This document shows positions 1-7,055 of a stretch of 17,500 nt of DNA, piece by piece. This stretch comes from Symbiodinium natans (taxonomy: Eukaryota; Sar; Dinophyceae; Suessiales; Symbiodiniaceae). The stretch lies in contig CAJNDS010002190.1 in NCBI GenBank assembly GCA_905221605.1, positions 418,338 through 435,837 on the forward strand. The letters run 5' to 3'. The translations under genes and the position numbers were made by a program. How positions within the stretch are numbered: position 1 is the first letter of the stretch; each line of letters opens with the position of its first letter. A model generated the notes under the pieces. It did no database searches, was not told the DNA's origin, and saw only the letters and a list, made by a program, of their open reading frames with translations.

Positions 1-192
1 TCAGGTGAAGCTAGAGGTTTTGACCTGAACCCTAACTTGCAGCTGAACCTCTTGGTTGCTGAGTTCATAAGCCCCAAAAAAGGGTAAACTTTCAGTTCTA
101 TAGGGGATTATAGTATCCCAGAAAGTGGAAAGTGTGCTCACTCAGCTACTAAGACCTTCACTTGCAGCTGATAGCGGCTTGGGGCTTCTATA

Positions 193-289
193 ATTACTCT
201 CCTTAGAACCTTAACAAAAACTAGTATTTTTAATATCCTATTGGGTTTTATATGAACAAAAATAAAAAATAATTCCCAAGGGGGATATA
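193..289. mobile_element. MITE-like dispersed repeat, copy A
   Basis: An AT-rich stretch of about 97 bp that recurs at 15758-15850 with roughly 85% identity judged by eye. The shared core includes CCTTAGAACCTTAA near the left end, GGGTTTTATATGAACAAAAA in the middle and GGGGGATAT at the right end. The two ends are imperfect inverted repeats (TATA-TCCCC-TTAGAA against TATCCCCCTTGGGAA read from the other strand), so a small non-autonomous DNA element is the best guess. No clear target-site duplication was found. Both copies lie in the same orientation. Confidence 0.6.
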
Positions 290-369
290 GGCTTGAGGTC
301 TTGTGTTTCGGGTCCGCGGCGTGGGGGCTCCAGGCCTGGGGAGAAACCCCGACTGCAGTACTCTCAACC

Positions 370-480
370 CCCTAAACCCTAAACCCTAAACCCTGAACCC
401 TAAACCCTAAACCCTAAACCCTGAGCCCTGAACCCTGAACCCTGAACCCTGAAAACTAAACCCTGAACCCTAAACCCTAA
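370..480 (-). repeat. Decayed telomere-like tract (CCCTAAA orientation)
   Basis: CCCTAAA units mixed with CCCTGAA variants. Similar short blocks follow at 575-647 (TTTAGGG sense), 685-710 (CCCTAAA) and 795-840 (TTTAGGG), so orientation flips several times within 500 bp. These blocks fall between the open pieces of the candidate minus-strand gene at 485-1613. Confidence 0.9.
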
Positions 481-484
481 GCTC

Positions 485-1613
485 CTACTCCTGTAAAATC
501 CGCAAGCCCCAGACCTCCCGCTGAAGAGGCCAAAGAACCACCATTTCTTGCAAGTCTTCGGGATGTAAGAGAGTCATTTAGGGCTTTAGGGCTTCGGGTT
601 TAGGGGTAATCCGAGATTTAGGGCTTCAGAATGTAGGGTGTAGGATAGTAAGCGAACCACTACCTCACTGAGGAAGCCCCTCTATCCTAAACCCTAAACC
701 CTAAACCCCCATTTGTTGTATCCCTTAATGTTCAGATCAAGTCGCCCGCCCGCACTTGTCTCGGACATCGACGATCTTGGTGTCCTCTGTGGAAGGGTTT
801 AGGGTTTAGGGTTCAGGGTTAGGGGTTCAGGGTTTCAGGCTTACACGCAAGGCAGATGCATGGGCATGTACGTATAGATACAGCTATAAGAAAGGTCACC
901 TGTGACGCCGCCAAGTTTCACTTAACCAGGTTGCCCTAGACATCTTCAGCCCCAAACCCCCACAGCTTCCAGCTCCCGAGCTCCTTGTCATCCATCAGGA
1001 TGTTGTCGTCAAAGAAAATGTTGTGGCGATGGTGGTCCCGGGTATCTACCAAGAGGGGCTTGCCTCACTGTCAGCTTGGCGTGGGGGAGCGGGGGGACGT
1101 CTTCGGGTTTACTGGTTCAGAGTTGGGATAGTAATAAAATTTAAAAATTTATTCCTTATTGAGTTTAAGTACCCTTAAACATGTAAAATGTTACCCCACT
1201 ATGACAAAGTTTAGGGTCTAGGGTTCAGGATCAAGATATGGGGAGTTTAGGGTGCAGCTCGTGCGTCACTGCTCTGCGTTGTTTGTTTGACTTCTCGGGT
1301 TTTTTTGGTACCTTGTTTTTTTTTTTCCGGGGAAGGGGGGAGGGGTTGCGCTTGTCAGGGATCCACTCCCCCTCAAAGAAGTGCCTCAACCGTACCTTCT
1401 TCAGGGATTTCGGGTACTTTACAGTATACATCTTCCGGGATTCACTGGCTTCTGAGCATTGAGGATGTGAGGAACGCAAACCCCTAGACCCCGACTCCAA
1501 AAGTCCTAGGAACCCTTGGAAACCCGAAGCCGCAAGGCTTCGCTGATCCGTCGAGACATCAGCAAGATCACCTCTACGACATCCTTGACTACACGACTTG
1601 CAACCCCACTTGT
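485..1613 (-). CDS. Candidate multi-exon gene or gene relic with FFDDN and IVDVRD motifs; function unrecognised
   Basis: Five consecutive minus-strand open pieces read like one protein. In transcription order: 1613-1506 (36 codons, with VVKDVVEVILLMSRRISEAL), 1451-1351 (begins after a CAG acceptor; KMYTVKYPKSLKKVRLRHFF then EGEWIPDK), 1064-936 (KPLLVDTRDHHRHNIFFDDN followed by ILMDDKELGSWKLW), 787-737 (EDTKIVDVRDKCGRAT, after TTCCACAG) and 574-485 (LLHPEDLQEMVVLWPLQREV, then stop). The gaps between pieces hold decayed telomere repeat or other non-coding sequence, as introns would. The acidic FFDDN followed later by IVDVRD looks like a conserved protein, but I cannot name its family. Exon borders are guesses, donors are unclear, and the frame of each piece was chosen by reading. 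It could equally be a pseudogene. Confidence 0.45.
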
Positions 1614-1640
1614 AAATATAGGGTACTTAAGGGAGGGGGG

Positions 1641-1885
1641 TTTAGGGTTTAGGGTTTAGGGTTTAGGGTTTAGGGTTTAGGGTTTAGGGTTTAGGGTTTA
1701 GGGTTTAGGGTTTAGGGTTTAGGGTTTAGGGTTTAGGGTTTAGGGTTTAGGGTTTAGGGTTTAGGGTTTAGGGTTTAGGGTTTAGGGTTTAGGGTTTAGG
1801 GTTTAGGGTTTAGGGTTTAGGGTTTAGGGTTTAGGGTTTAGGGTTTAGGGTTTAGGGTTTAGGGTTTAGGGTTTAGGGTTTAGGG
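1641..1885 (+). repeat. Perfect telomere array (TTTAGGG)35
   Basis: This is 245 bp of uninterrupted TTTAGGG, exactly 35 units, starting after a run of six G and ending after GGG. The lack of any substitution contrasts with the decayed tracts nearby and suggests recent addition or homogenisation. It lies about 27 bp upstream of the first open piece of the minus-strand candidate gene. Confidence 0.98.
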
Positions 1886-2004
1886 CAACCCAAGGTTCCG
1901 CAATACTCCCCACTACTCCACACTACTCCCCCAGCTTCCCGAAAGTGTTGCCTAGGTACCTCCCCCCCCCCATGAACCCCCCTCCCTTAAGGACCCCAGA
2001 ATAG
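1886..2004. other. Spacer between two perfect arrays
   Basis: This is 119 bp of C-rich unique sequence separating the 35-unit and 19-unit arrays. It contains a CACTACTCC direct repeat near 1909-1929 and a C9 run near 1962-1971. I see no coding signal in it. Confidence 0.6.
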
Positions 2005-2137
2005 TTTAGGGTTTAGGGTTTAGGGTTTAGGGTTTAGGGTTTAGGGTTTAGGGTTTAGGGTTTAGGGTTTAGGGTTTAGGGTTTAGGGTTTAGGGTTTAG
2101 GGTTTAGGGTTTAGGGTTTAGGGTTTAGGGTTTAGGG
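2005..2137 (+). repeat. Perfect telomere array (TTTAGGG)19
   Basis: This is 133 bp, exactly 19 perfect units, in the same orientation as the 35-unit array 119 bp upstream. It follows ATAG and stops after GGG, immediately before ATATAAC. Confidence 0.98.
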
Positions 2138-2165
2138 ATATAACAACCCATGAATCTTAGAGTAA

Positions 2166-2354
2166 GGCCCATGGGGAGTGGCAATTGCTGGCGGAAGGCC
2201 AACCCTCTCGATAGATGGCGCTCAAGGATTTGCAGTGAGACCCTATTCCTGGTATCCCCCACAAGGACACCCCATAAAAACCGAAAAAACATCCCACCAA
2301 GACTTACAAGCAGCTATGTCAACACCCACGAGCAACCTAAACCCTAAACTCTAA
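2166..2354 (+). CDS. Candidate exon, unrecognised protein
   Basis: An open plus-strand frame runs from after TAA at 2163 to TAA at 2352. Its unique part includes GGRPTLSIDGAQGFAVRPYS followed by WYPPQGHPIKTEKTS. After about residue 56 the frame enters CCCTAAA repeat, so the true exon probably ends near 2333. A second open plus piece begins at 2456 after GGGTTCAG, and the two could be spliced with a telomere-like intron between them. Frame choice rests on amino-acid composition; an overlapping ATG frame at 2151 is less protein-like. No family was recognised. Confidence 0.4.
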   Translation, partial: GPWGVAIAGGRPTLSIDGAQGFAVRPYSWYPPQGHPIKTEKTSHQDLQAAMSTPTSNLNPKL

Positions 2355-2410
2355 ACCCTAAACCCTAAACCCTACACCCTAAACCCTAACCCTACACCCT
2401 GAAACCCCTT
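2336..2410 (-). repeat. Decayed telomere-like tract (CCCTAAA orientation)
   Basis: CCCTAAA with CCCTACA variants. It lies between two plus-strand open pieces and would be intronic if they belong to one gene. Confidence 0.9.
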
Positions 2411-2455
2411 CCAAGAGCCTGGAAGGCCTTGGAACTTCCAGCGTTTAGGGTTCAG

Positions 2456-2661
2456 GGAGCTTTTTGGCTTTTGAGGGCTGGGAAGGTCTGGTAACGCACA
2501 ACCCTAAGCCCCAAAGCACTGAGATTCCTAAGGCACCGGCCAAATGGGCCGTGCTGCCCACCTCGATGATGCGACAGGGCAAACCCTATATCCACCAGAG
2601 GCATACACCTCCCGAAGCCTTCCCCGAAACCATGGTGAAACCCCAAAGCCCTACACCCTAA
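2456..2661 (+). CDS. Candidate exon, unrecognised protein
   Basis: It begins after the acceptor-like TTTAGGGTTCAG|GG and stays open to a TAA formed by a CCCTAAA unit at 2659-2661. The frame reads FEGWEGLVTHNPKPQSTEIP, then APAKWAVLPTSMMRQGKPYI, then HQRHTPPEAFPETMVKP. The complementary strand is also open across 2452-2646, so the strand is not certain. I prefer plus because of the AG|G boundary and the plus piece just upstream. Confidence 0.35.
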
Positions 2662-2893
2662 ACCCCAAATACCCTAAACGCCAAACCGTGTAGCCCAAAC
2701 CTTGGTCTATGGAGCCTTTGGGTTGTTTATTCCCTTGAATTTGAATAAGCCCTCTATACTCCTAACACGCCCCTAAGCCGCCAGACAACAATGTAAAAAC
2801 GAAACGGCCGCCCGCATGGCCCTACACAACACTCCCCCCTCCTGCCCAACGTCCAAGACGCATGCATAGAGGCAAGATGCTAGATCTTAACTT
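2662..2893. other. Unique spacer with no clear gene
   Basis: It starts with decayed CCCTAAA units, then holds about 200 bp of unique sequence with stops in all frames at short spacing. The longest plus-strand piece (near 2790-2860) reads KNETAARMALHNTPPSCPT, which is too short to call. Confidence 0.4.
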
Positions 2894-2894
2894 C

Positions 2895-2995
2895 GGGATT
2901 TGGGGGGGGTTTGGGGGTTGGGGGTTTGGGAGTGTTCGGAGGTGTTTGGGGAGGTTTTGGGGTGTTGTGGGGGTTTTGAGGTTTGTTTAGAGCAG
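2895..2995 (+). other. G-run tract with G-quadruplex potential
   Basis: At least eight runs of four or more G are separated by short T-rich loops on the plus strand, of the TTTGGGG/TTTTGGGG kind rather than TTTAGGG. A C-run counterpart (ACACCCCCCAAAAAA twice) lies at 3023-3062, so the two arms could also pair into an imperfect hairpin. Confidence 0.6.
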
Positions 2996-3171
2996 TGGTG
3001 TGGGGTCTAGGGGGCACGCCCTAACACCCCCCAAAAAAACAATCAAACACCCCCCAAAAAACTATCAAAAAACAAACCTGCCCAAAACCCTAAACCCGGT
3101 TCCAACCTTAACCCCAAGCCATCAACACAACAAGATCCCGATACCGAAACCCCTGAACCCTGAAAGCGTAG

Positions 3172-3268
3172 GCTTTAGGGTTTAGGGTTTGGGGTTTGGG
3201 GTTTGGGGTTTAGGGTTTGGGGTTTGGGGTTTGGGGTTTGGAGCTTAGGGTTTGGAGGCTTAGGATTT
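3172..3268 (+). repeat. Variant telomere-like tract rich in TTTGGGG
   Basis: TTTAGGG units alternate with runs of TTTGGGG and GTTTGGG. The same A-to-G change is repeated in neighbouring units, which points to local duplication of a mutated unit and not to independent decay. Confidence 0.9.
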
Positions 3269-3279
3269 AGACACCCCTG

Positions 3280-3348
3280 AATCCCAGCACCCCTGCAGGG
3301 GTATGGCGAGCCTTGGTGCCAGTAGGGGAAGTAGTCCTTTGCTGCATG
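3280..3348 (-). CDS. Short protein-like fragment
   Basis: A unique island between two G-rich tracts. The minus strand reads HAAKDYFPYWHQGSPYPC, rich in aromatic residues and unlike random translation, but only about 23 codons are available. It may be an exon or a gene fragment. The island also contains the palindrome CCCCTGCAGGGG. Confidence 0.25.
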
Positions 3349-3349
3349 G

Positions 3350-3600
3350 TAGGGTTTAGGGTTTAGGGTTTAGGATTTAGCGTTTAGGATTTAGGGTTTA
3401 GGATTTAGGGGGTGTAGGGCTCAGGGTTCAAGACCCGAAGTCCATACAGAAGCGGTTTCAGGGTTTCGTCCAGATTCCAGGCGATAATTAACCGCATCTA
3501 CTCCTCTAAAGCTTGGGGCTTTGGGCTTCGGGCCTAGGGTCTAGGGCTCAGGGTCTTGGGGTTAGGGGTGAGGGTTTAGGATTAGGGGCCTAAGACCCTA
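3350..3600 (+). repeat. Decayed telomere-like tracts with a unique island
   Basis: TTTAGGG, TTTAGGA and TAGGGTC variants fill 3350-3430 and 3515-3590. The island at 3433-3515 is open on both strands for about 24 codons (minus: MRLIIAWNLDETLKPLLYGL), which is too little to assign. Confidence 0.7.
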
Positions 3601-3691
3601 AACCCCAAACTCCCATACTCCAGACCTTCATCGCACCCCACCAAGCCCCAAGCCCTTAGACCCAAGCCCTTGGCCTCAAGCTTCGGACGAC

Positions 3692-3788
3692 ACCTAAACC
3701 CTAAAACCCTAAACCCTGAACCCTAAACCCTAAACCCTGAACCCTAAACCCGAAACCCTAAACCCTAAACCCTAAACCCTAAACCCCA
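3692..3788 (-). repeat. Telomere-like tract (CCCTAAA orientation)
   Basis: Thirteen or so CCCTAAA units with a few CCCTGAA and CCCGAAA variants, immediately upstream of the plus-strand candidate exon at 3829. Confidence 0.92.
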
Positions 3789-3828
3789 AGCTGAGCGACA
3801 AGGCTTATGCTCTATATACCGTTTACAG

Positions 3829-3963
3829 GGCTGCCCAGTAAGAAAAGGTGCCTCTAAACATCTAGCCATGCGGCACTCGCTAATTTTTCTGGTCAAAGAA
3901 AGAATTCGGAATAACCGTGACTATTTTGGCTCCCTGGGGCCTGCAGCCACTCAGAAAGCCTAA
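3829..3963 (+). CDS. Candidate exon, unrecognised protein
   Basis: It begins after a good acceptor context (TATACCGTTTACAG|GG) and remains open for 44 codons: CPVRKGASKHLAMRHSLIFL, then VKERIRNNRDYFGSLGPAAT, then QKA. The stop TAA is supplied by the first unit of the following CCCTAAA array, so either the array truncated the gene or a splice donor lies upstream of it. An ATG at 3868 could start a 31-residue peptide in the same frame. The SKHLAMRH segment loosely recalls the C-terminal part of retroelement RNase H, but this is too short to claim. Confidence 0.4.
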   Translation, partial: GCPVRKGASKHLAMRHSLIFLVKERIRNNRDYFGSLGPAATQKA

Positions 3964-4008
3964 ACCCTAAACCCTAAACCCTAAACCCTAAACCCTAAAC
4001 CCTAAACC
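3960..4008 (-). repeat. Perfect telomere-like array (CCCTAAA, about 7 units)
   Basis: About 48 bp of perfect CCCTAAA abutting the open frame that ends at 3963. The next island (4009-4084) has no assignable gene. Confidence 0.95.
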
Positions 4009-4083
4009 CCACCAGCTACGCTACGCTTGAACCCTCAAGCGCTTGATCGAAGCTTCCGATGAGTAAGGGCAAAGCTGACCGCG

Positions 4084-4238
4084 CTTAGGGTTCAGGGCTT
4101 AGGGTTCACGGCTCGAGGGTTAAACCCCTTTAGGGCTTAAGGCTTATGGTGTAGGGTTTAATGTTTAGGGTTTCGGGTTCAGGGTTTAGGGTTTAGGGTT
4201 TGGGGTTTAGGGTTTAGGGTTTAGGGTTTAGGGTCTAG
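4084..4238 (+). repeat. Telomere-like mosaic (TTTAGGG orientation)
   Basis: TTTAGGG with TTCAGGG, CTTAGGG, TTTCGGG and TTTGGGG variants. Orientation is opposite to the array at 3960-4008. Confidence 0.9.
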
Positions 4239-4240
4239 GG

Positions 4241-4342
4241 CTTATTTCTGAGCAGCCCAGGGGGCCCTTAGCCCCAGCACGCTGGGATAGCTCGTCTTCG
4301 TCGTCAGGTCCTGCAAGCGTGATGAAAGGCTGCAAGGGGTGA
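4241..4342 (+). CDS. Short open fragment with a serine run
   Basis: A 33-codon plus frame, APARWDSSSSSSGPASVMKG, ends in TGA and lies directly after a telomere-like tract. Six serines come from TCG/TCT-type codons. Low information; it may be an exon or chance. Confidence 0.2.
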   Translation, partial: LISEQPRGPLAPARWDSSSSSSGPASVMKGCKG

Positions 4343-4399
4343 GGGGGTTCAGGGTTTTGAGGGGTTTGGGGGGGGTTTGGGGATGCAGGGCTTTTTGAA

Positions 4400-4537
4400 G
4401 GATTTGGGGGTCACGGAGAGGGCATTCGAGTTGAGCACTTCAGTGCTGTGCTGCTCCAGCGGCATCGAGTTCTATGGCTTCTTGGGTGGGATGAGGACTC
4501 TCTCCTAAACTCTCATAGGGATTCTGATATGAATTGA
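4400..4537 (+). CDS. Open fragment, unrecognised
   Basis: A 45-codon plus frame, GIRVEHFSAVLLQRHRVLWL then LGWDEDSLLNSHRDSDMN, ends in TGA. A second plus frame in the same island (FELSTSVLCCSSGIEFYGFL) is also open, so the frame cannot be settled by reading alone. Confidence 0.25.
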   Translation, partial: GFGGHGEGIRVEHFSAVLLQRHRVLWLLGWDEDSLLNSHRDSDMN

Positions 4538-4651
4538 GGCATATTCCTGCATTAGCAAGAAACCTTTGGATGGTAATCGCTGAACCCTAAAAAACCTAAA
4601 CCCTCAACCCGAAACCCTGAACCCTAAACCCTAAACTCAAGTAGGGGATAG

Positions 4652-4755
4652 GATTAGGGGGAACCCTTGGGGATTTTGACCCTCTGAATAGGGTCCCTGT
4701 TTAAGAGAGCCACAAGAGGGTTAAGAAGGGTTCCCCTTTTAAGGGTCCCCCTTAG
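4652..4755. mobile_element. Fold-back (MITE-like) element
   Basis: The left arm (TTAGGGGGAACCCTTGGGGA then TTTTGACCCTCT) and the reverse complement of the right arm (AAGGGGGACCCTTAAAAGGG then GAACCCTTCTTAACCCTCT) pair with a few gaps, leaving a loop of about 30 bp near 4685-4715. Size and structure suit a small non-autonomous element. No target-site duplication was established. Confidence 0.45.
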
Positions 4756-4801
4756 CCTGCCTAGGATCAAGGCTAAGGCCGCCCCACCGTGGCCTCCCTA
4801 A

Positions 4802-4924
4802 GCCAGTGGCCTCCTGGCTCTATCCTGGCTTCGTCTGCTTGAAAAATGCCCCTACAACGCTTGCAAAGACACCTCCCGAACCCCGAAACGACTTTCCTAC
4901 GAAGCCATGAAGCCCCTGCTCTAG
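4802..4924 (+). CDS. Candidate exon, unrecognised protein
   Basis: A 40-codon plus frame after CCCTAAG: ASGLLALSWLRLLEKCPYNA, then CKDTSRTPKRLSYEAMKPLL, then TAG. Composition is protein-like, with a hydrophobic stretch followed by a basic, cysteine-containing end. An overlapping plus frame starts with ATG at 4847 (MPLQRLQRHLPNPETTFLRS). It may be the 3' part of a gene; no family was recognised. Confidence 0.35.
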   Translation, partial: ASGLLALSWLRLLEKCPYNACKDTSRTPKRLSYEAMKPLL

Positions 4925-5075
4925 GACCCCTCAAACCTGGACTGAGGAAGTATTTTGGAAGCCAGCAGTTGAATTAAGTGTAGGCCTAAACCCTAAAGGA
5001 ATAGGTTAGGGTGGTTTTGCTGCCTGACCCAGAACCCTAAACCCTAAACCCTAAACCCTAAACCCTCAACAATCG

Positions 5076-5168
5076 GGCCACGGCTGCTCGTCGCATTTCA
5101 CGGCGCTCTCGCGCCTAGTCTGCATCCCCACCTTCCCAGCTTCTGCGCCACATTACGGCAAACCCTGA
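5076..5168 (+). CDS. Short open fragment between telomere tracts
   Basis: A 30-codon plus frame, GHGCSSHFTALSRLVCIPTF then PASAPHYGKP, runs between two CCCTAAA tracts and stops at a TGA in a CCCTGAA unit. It could be one exon of a plus-strand gene with the pieces at 5299 and 5550; evidence is weak. Confidence 0.25.
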   Translation, partial: GHGCSSHFTALSRLVCIPTFPASAPHYGKP

Positions 5169-5280
5169 ACCCTAAACCCTGAACCCTGAACCCTGAACCC
5201 TAAACCCTAAACCCTGAACCCTAAACCCTAAACCCTAAACCCTAAACCCCAAAACCCTAAACCCTAAACCCTAAACCCCA
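5160..5280 (-). repeat. Telomere-like tract (CCCTAAA/CCCTGAA)
   Basis: Some 17 units, with CCCTGAA variants clustered at the left. It is followed by a C13 run at 5286-5298. Confidence 0.93.
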
Positions 5281-5298
5281 ACCCTGCCCCCCCCCCCG

Positions 5299-5391
5299 CT
5301 CCACCCCCTCTCCTGCATCACCTTGTCGCGACCTCGGCTTGACCGCAAGTGCGCGTTCCTGGGCGGCACGCTGCTTTTCATGGAGCCGTAG
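5299..5391 (+). CDS. Short open fragment, unrecognised
   Basis: A 30-codon plus frame after a long C run (a natural pyrimidine tract): LHPLSCITLSRPRLDRKCAF then LGGTLLFMEP, then TAG. It lies in line with the plus-strand piece at 5550. Evidence is composition only. Confidence 0.25.
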   Translation, partial: LHPLSCITLSRPRLDRKCAFLGGTLLFMEP

Positions 5392-5397
5392 GGTGCT

Positions 5398-5523
5398 AGG
5401 ATTAGGGTTTAGGGTATAGGTTCTAAGTTTTTGGGTTTAGGGTTTAGGGTTTAGGGTATAGGTTTTAAGTTTTTGGGTTTAGGGTTTAGGGTATAAGCTT
5501 TAGCTTGTAGGTTTAGGGTTTAG
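5398..5523 (+). repeat. Tandem higher-order telomere-like repeat
   Basis: A compound unit of 35-42 bp, GTATAGGTTYTAAGTTTTTG followed by two or three TTTAGGG, is present twice (5412-5453 and 5454-5488), and a third truncated copy starts at 5489. The shared non-telomeric part shows that a telomere-plus-spacer block was duplicated as a whole. Confidence 0.85.
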
Positions 5524-5549
5524 GAAACACTGTTCGTTGTCAAGTTCAG

Positions 5550-5756
5550 GGCGAGAGATTGTTTGAATTCGGTTCTCCACATGGTGTCGCAAAGAAGCAC
5601 ATGTCATCAGAAAGCAAGGACTCGAAGGAAAGGGCAAAGGCGACAAAGGCAAAGGCAAATAGCATTTCGACTGGCAATCGAGTCCTTCAAGAACAACAAG
5701 GGCTTAGGAAAGTGGTTTTTGATAGCGAGCCCCTGTATGAGCCAGCAATTCAGTGA
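5550..5756 (+). CDS. Candidate terminal exon, lysine-rich protein end
   Basis: After TTCGTTGTCAAGTTCAG|GG the plus strand is open for 68 codons to TGA: GERLFEFGSPHGVAKKHMSS, then ESKDSKERAKATKAKANSIS, then a less basic tail VVFDSEPLYEPAIQ. The lysine/alanine/serine-rich middle and acidic end resemble the C-terminus of a nuclear or RNA-binding protein, but no domain is visible. This is among the longest unique open frames here. A second plus frame starting at 5563 is an arginine/glutamine-rich shadow. Decayed TTTAGGG follows directly at 5775. Confidence 0.5.
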   Translation, partial: GERLFEFGSPHGVAKKHMSSESKDSKERAKATKAKANSISTGNRVLQEQQGLRKVVFDSEPLYEPAIQ

Positions 5757-5774
5757 CGGTCCAGGGCCTAGGGC

Positions 5775-6010
5775 CCAGGGTTTAGGGTTTAGGGTTTAGG
5801 ATTTAGGCATACTTGGGTTTCGGTCTAGCGTTTTTCGGGTTTCGGGACATTTTTGGGTTTAGGGTTTAGGGTTTAGGGTTGAGGGTTTTTTTAACACATT
5901 TTAGGGCTTTAGGGGTTTTAAGGGTTTTGTAGGGTTTAGGGCTTTTAGGGTTTAGGGTTTAGGGCTAGGGCTTTTCGGGGTCTGGGATTTAGAGCTTCCG
6001 GATTAAGGCT
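5775..6010 (+). repeat. Decayed telomere-like tract (TTTAGGG orientation)
   Basis: TTTAGGG interspersed with TTTTAGGG, TTTCGGG and longer T-runs across about 235 bp, with no island long enough for an exon. Confidence 0.85.
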
Positions 6011-6080
6011 AGGGTTAAGGGTTCGAAGCTCGTTCTAGATTTACGGCATCTTGCATGTTCTCTAAAGGGTTCTAAAGTAT

Positions 6081-6180
6081 GGGCCCTTGAACTTTAAACC
6101 ATAGGGAATTTAAAATGCTATGTAAGGATATCCCCAATTAAGGGCCCACAAACTAACTGCCTTTGTAAACTCAAGGGTTC
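6081..6180. mobile_element. AT-rich fold-back element (possible MITE)
   Basis: The left end GGGCCCTTGAACTTTAAA pairs imperfectly with the reverse complement of the right end (GAACCCTTGAGTTTACAAA), enclosing about 60 bp of AT-rich sequence. Telomere-like units are absent inside. No target-site duplication is evident, so this remains a candidate. Confidence 0.35.
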
Positions 6181-6236
6181 AGTAGAGCCTTACTTGAGCC
6201 ACCGCAATATTCCTTACAATTAACAAATGAACCACG

Positions 6237-6262
6237 CACACACACACACACACACACACACA
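6237..6262 (+). repeat. (CA)n microsatellite
   Basis: About 13 CA dinucleotides with one G interruption at the left end, just before a CCCTAAA tract. Confidence 0.95.
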
Positions 6263-6271
6263 TACCCCCAG

Positions 6272-6397
6272 CAACCCTAAATCCTAAACCCTAAACCTTA
6301 AACCCCAAACCCCAAACCCCAAACCCCAAACCCTAAACCCTAAACCCTAAACCCTAACCCTAAACCCTAAACCCTAAACCCTAAACCCTAAACCCTA
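6272..6397 (-). repeat. Telomere-like tract (CCCTAAA orientation)
   Basis: CCCTAAA units with a run of CCCCAAA variants at the left and one CCCTAA short unit in the middle. Confidence 0.93.
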
Positions 6398-6559
6398 AAA
6401 GACCATACTTCCCTAGAGCCCAACATGGGGCTTGTTCCGTACAGCCCCCTTGTGGGTCTCTATTCTCGTATATAGATGAGGGTGCCTCCGACTCAACCTT
6501 AAACCTTAAACCGTGTACCCACTAGACCCCGACGAGCCGCCCCGTATACCTCAACTCTG

Positions 6560-6797
6560 TAAACCCTGTAAACCCTAAAAACCCCATAGACCGTCTCCTT
6601 GGAACTAGGTTTTCTCTTCATCTTGACACCCTCGACATTCTCCAGGACCGCAAACATCGGCTGCAATCTCTTCAAGAAGTCCACACAGGTCTCGAAGCTC
6701 TGCCAGTGACTGGACTCCATAGGATCGACCTGATGCCTGAGTTGGCCTTGCAGACGAAACCTGCGATGAACAGGTCCACCTGTCGGGAGTCGGCACC
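6560..6797 (-). pseudogene. C5-cytosine DNA methyltransferase fragment, frameshifted
   Basis: On the minus strand 6779-6740 reads VDLFIAGFVCKANSGI, corresponding to motif IV, the catalytic-cysteine loop (usually PPCQ; here GFVCK, the form I remember from dinoflagellate proteins). The frame then shifts, and 6737 onwards reads HQVDPMESSHWQSFETCVDF, then LKRLQPMFAVLENVEGVKMK. FAVLENVEG is motif VI (ENV), which contributes the glutamate contacting the target base. Order and spacing fit the family, but the two motifs are in different frames and motif I, motif VIII and the rest are not nearby. A possible acceptor is CGACAG|GTGGAC. The piece runs into GTTTTTAGGGTTTACAGG repeat at its 3' side. I read it as a relic of a methyltransferase gene or of a retroelement carrying one; a sequencing error could also explain the shift. 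Confidence 0.65.
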
Positions 6798-6874
6798 TTA
6801 CAGCGGGGGCCGTGCACCAGAACAAAATCGCTCTTCGTCCGGATGGAGGCCGATGGCGTTTGAGAAGATATGGG

Positions 6875-6963
6875 AGGGGTTTCCGAAATTGGGGGGTATC
6901 TTATAAGGGAATCCTACTATTTGGGGGGTCTATTTCAGGGTCCCCCATTTGCGTAAAGCCCCA
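6875..6963. mobile_element. Short inverted-repeat element, family copy 1
   Basis: The left end GGGGTTTCCGAAATT and the right end CCCCCATTTGCGTAAAGCCCC form imperfect inverted repeats. The inner motif AAGGGAATCCTACTA is shared with the copy at 14453-14557, and both ends are shared with the copy at 8537-8695. It lies just upstream of the methyltransferase relic on the coding strand. Confidence 0.6.
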
Positions 6964-7055
6964 GATGTTGAGGCCGACAATTCTGCTGGAGCAATCAGGC
7001 CGCAGAAAGATCGCACTCTGCGGACAAGACCTCCGACACCATACCTTGAACCCTA

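Noticed and set aside
1231-1500. 89-codon minus-strand ORF taken whole as one protein
   Set aside because: Its start and end cover low-complexity and repeat sequence; only the middle (about 1351-1451) looks coding and was used as an exon candidate.
3000-3185. 61-codon plus-strand ORF
   Set aside because: Mostly translated C-run and CCCTAAA-type repeat (KTIKHPPKN, KTLNPV), with no unique core.
3914-3935. Resemblance to the dinoflagellate spliced-leader sequence (ATTTTGGCTC preceded by ACCGT)
   Set aside because: About three differences within the first 19 bases, the last bases differ, no GT donor follows, and it lies inside an open protein-like frame (RDYFGSLGP), so chance is more likely.
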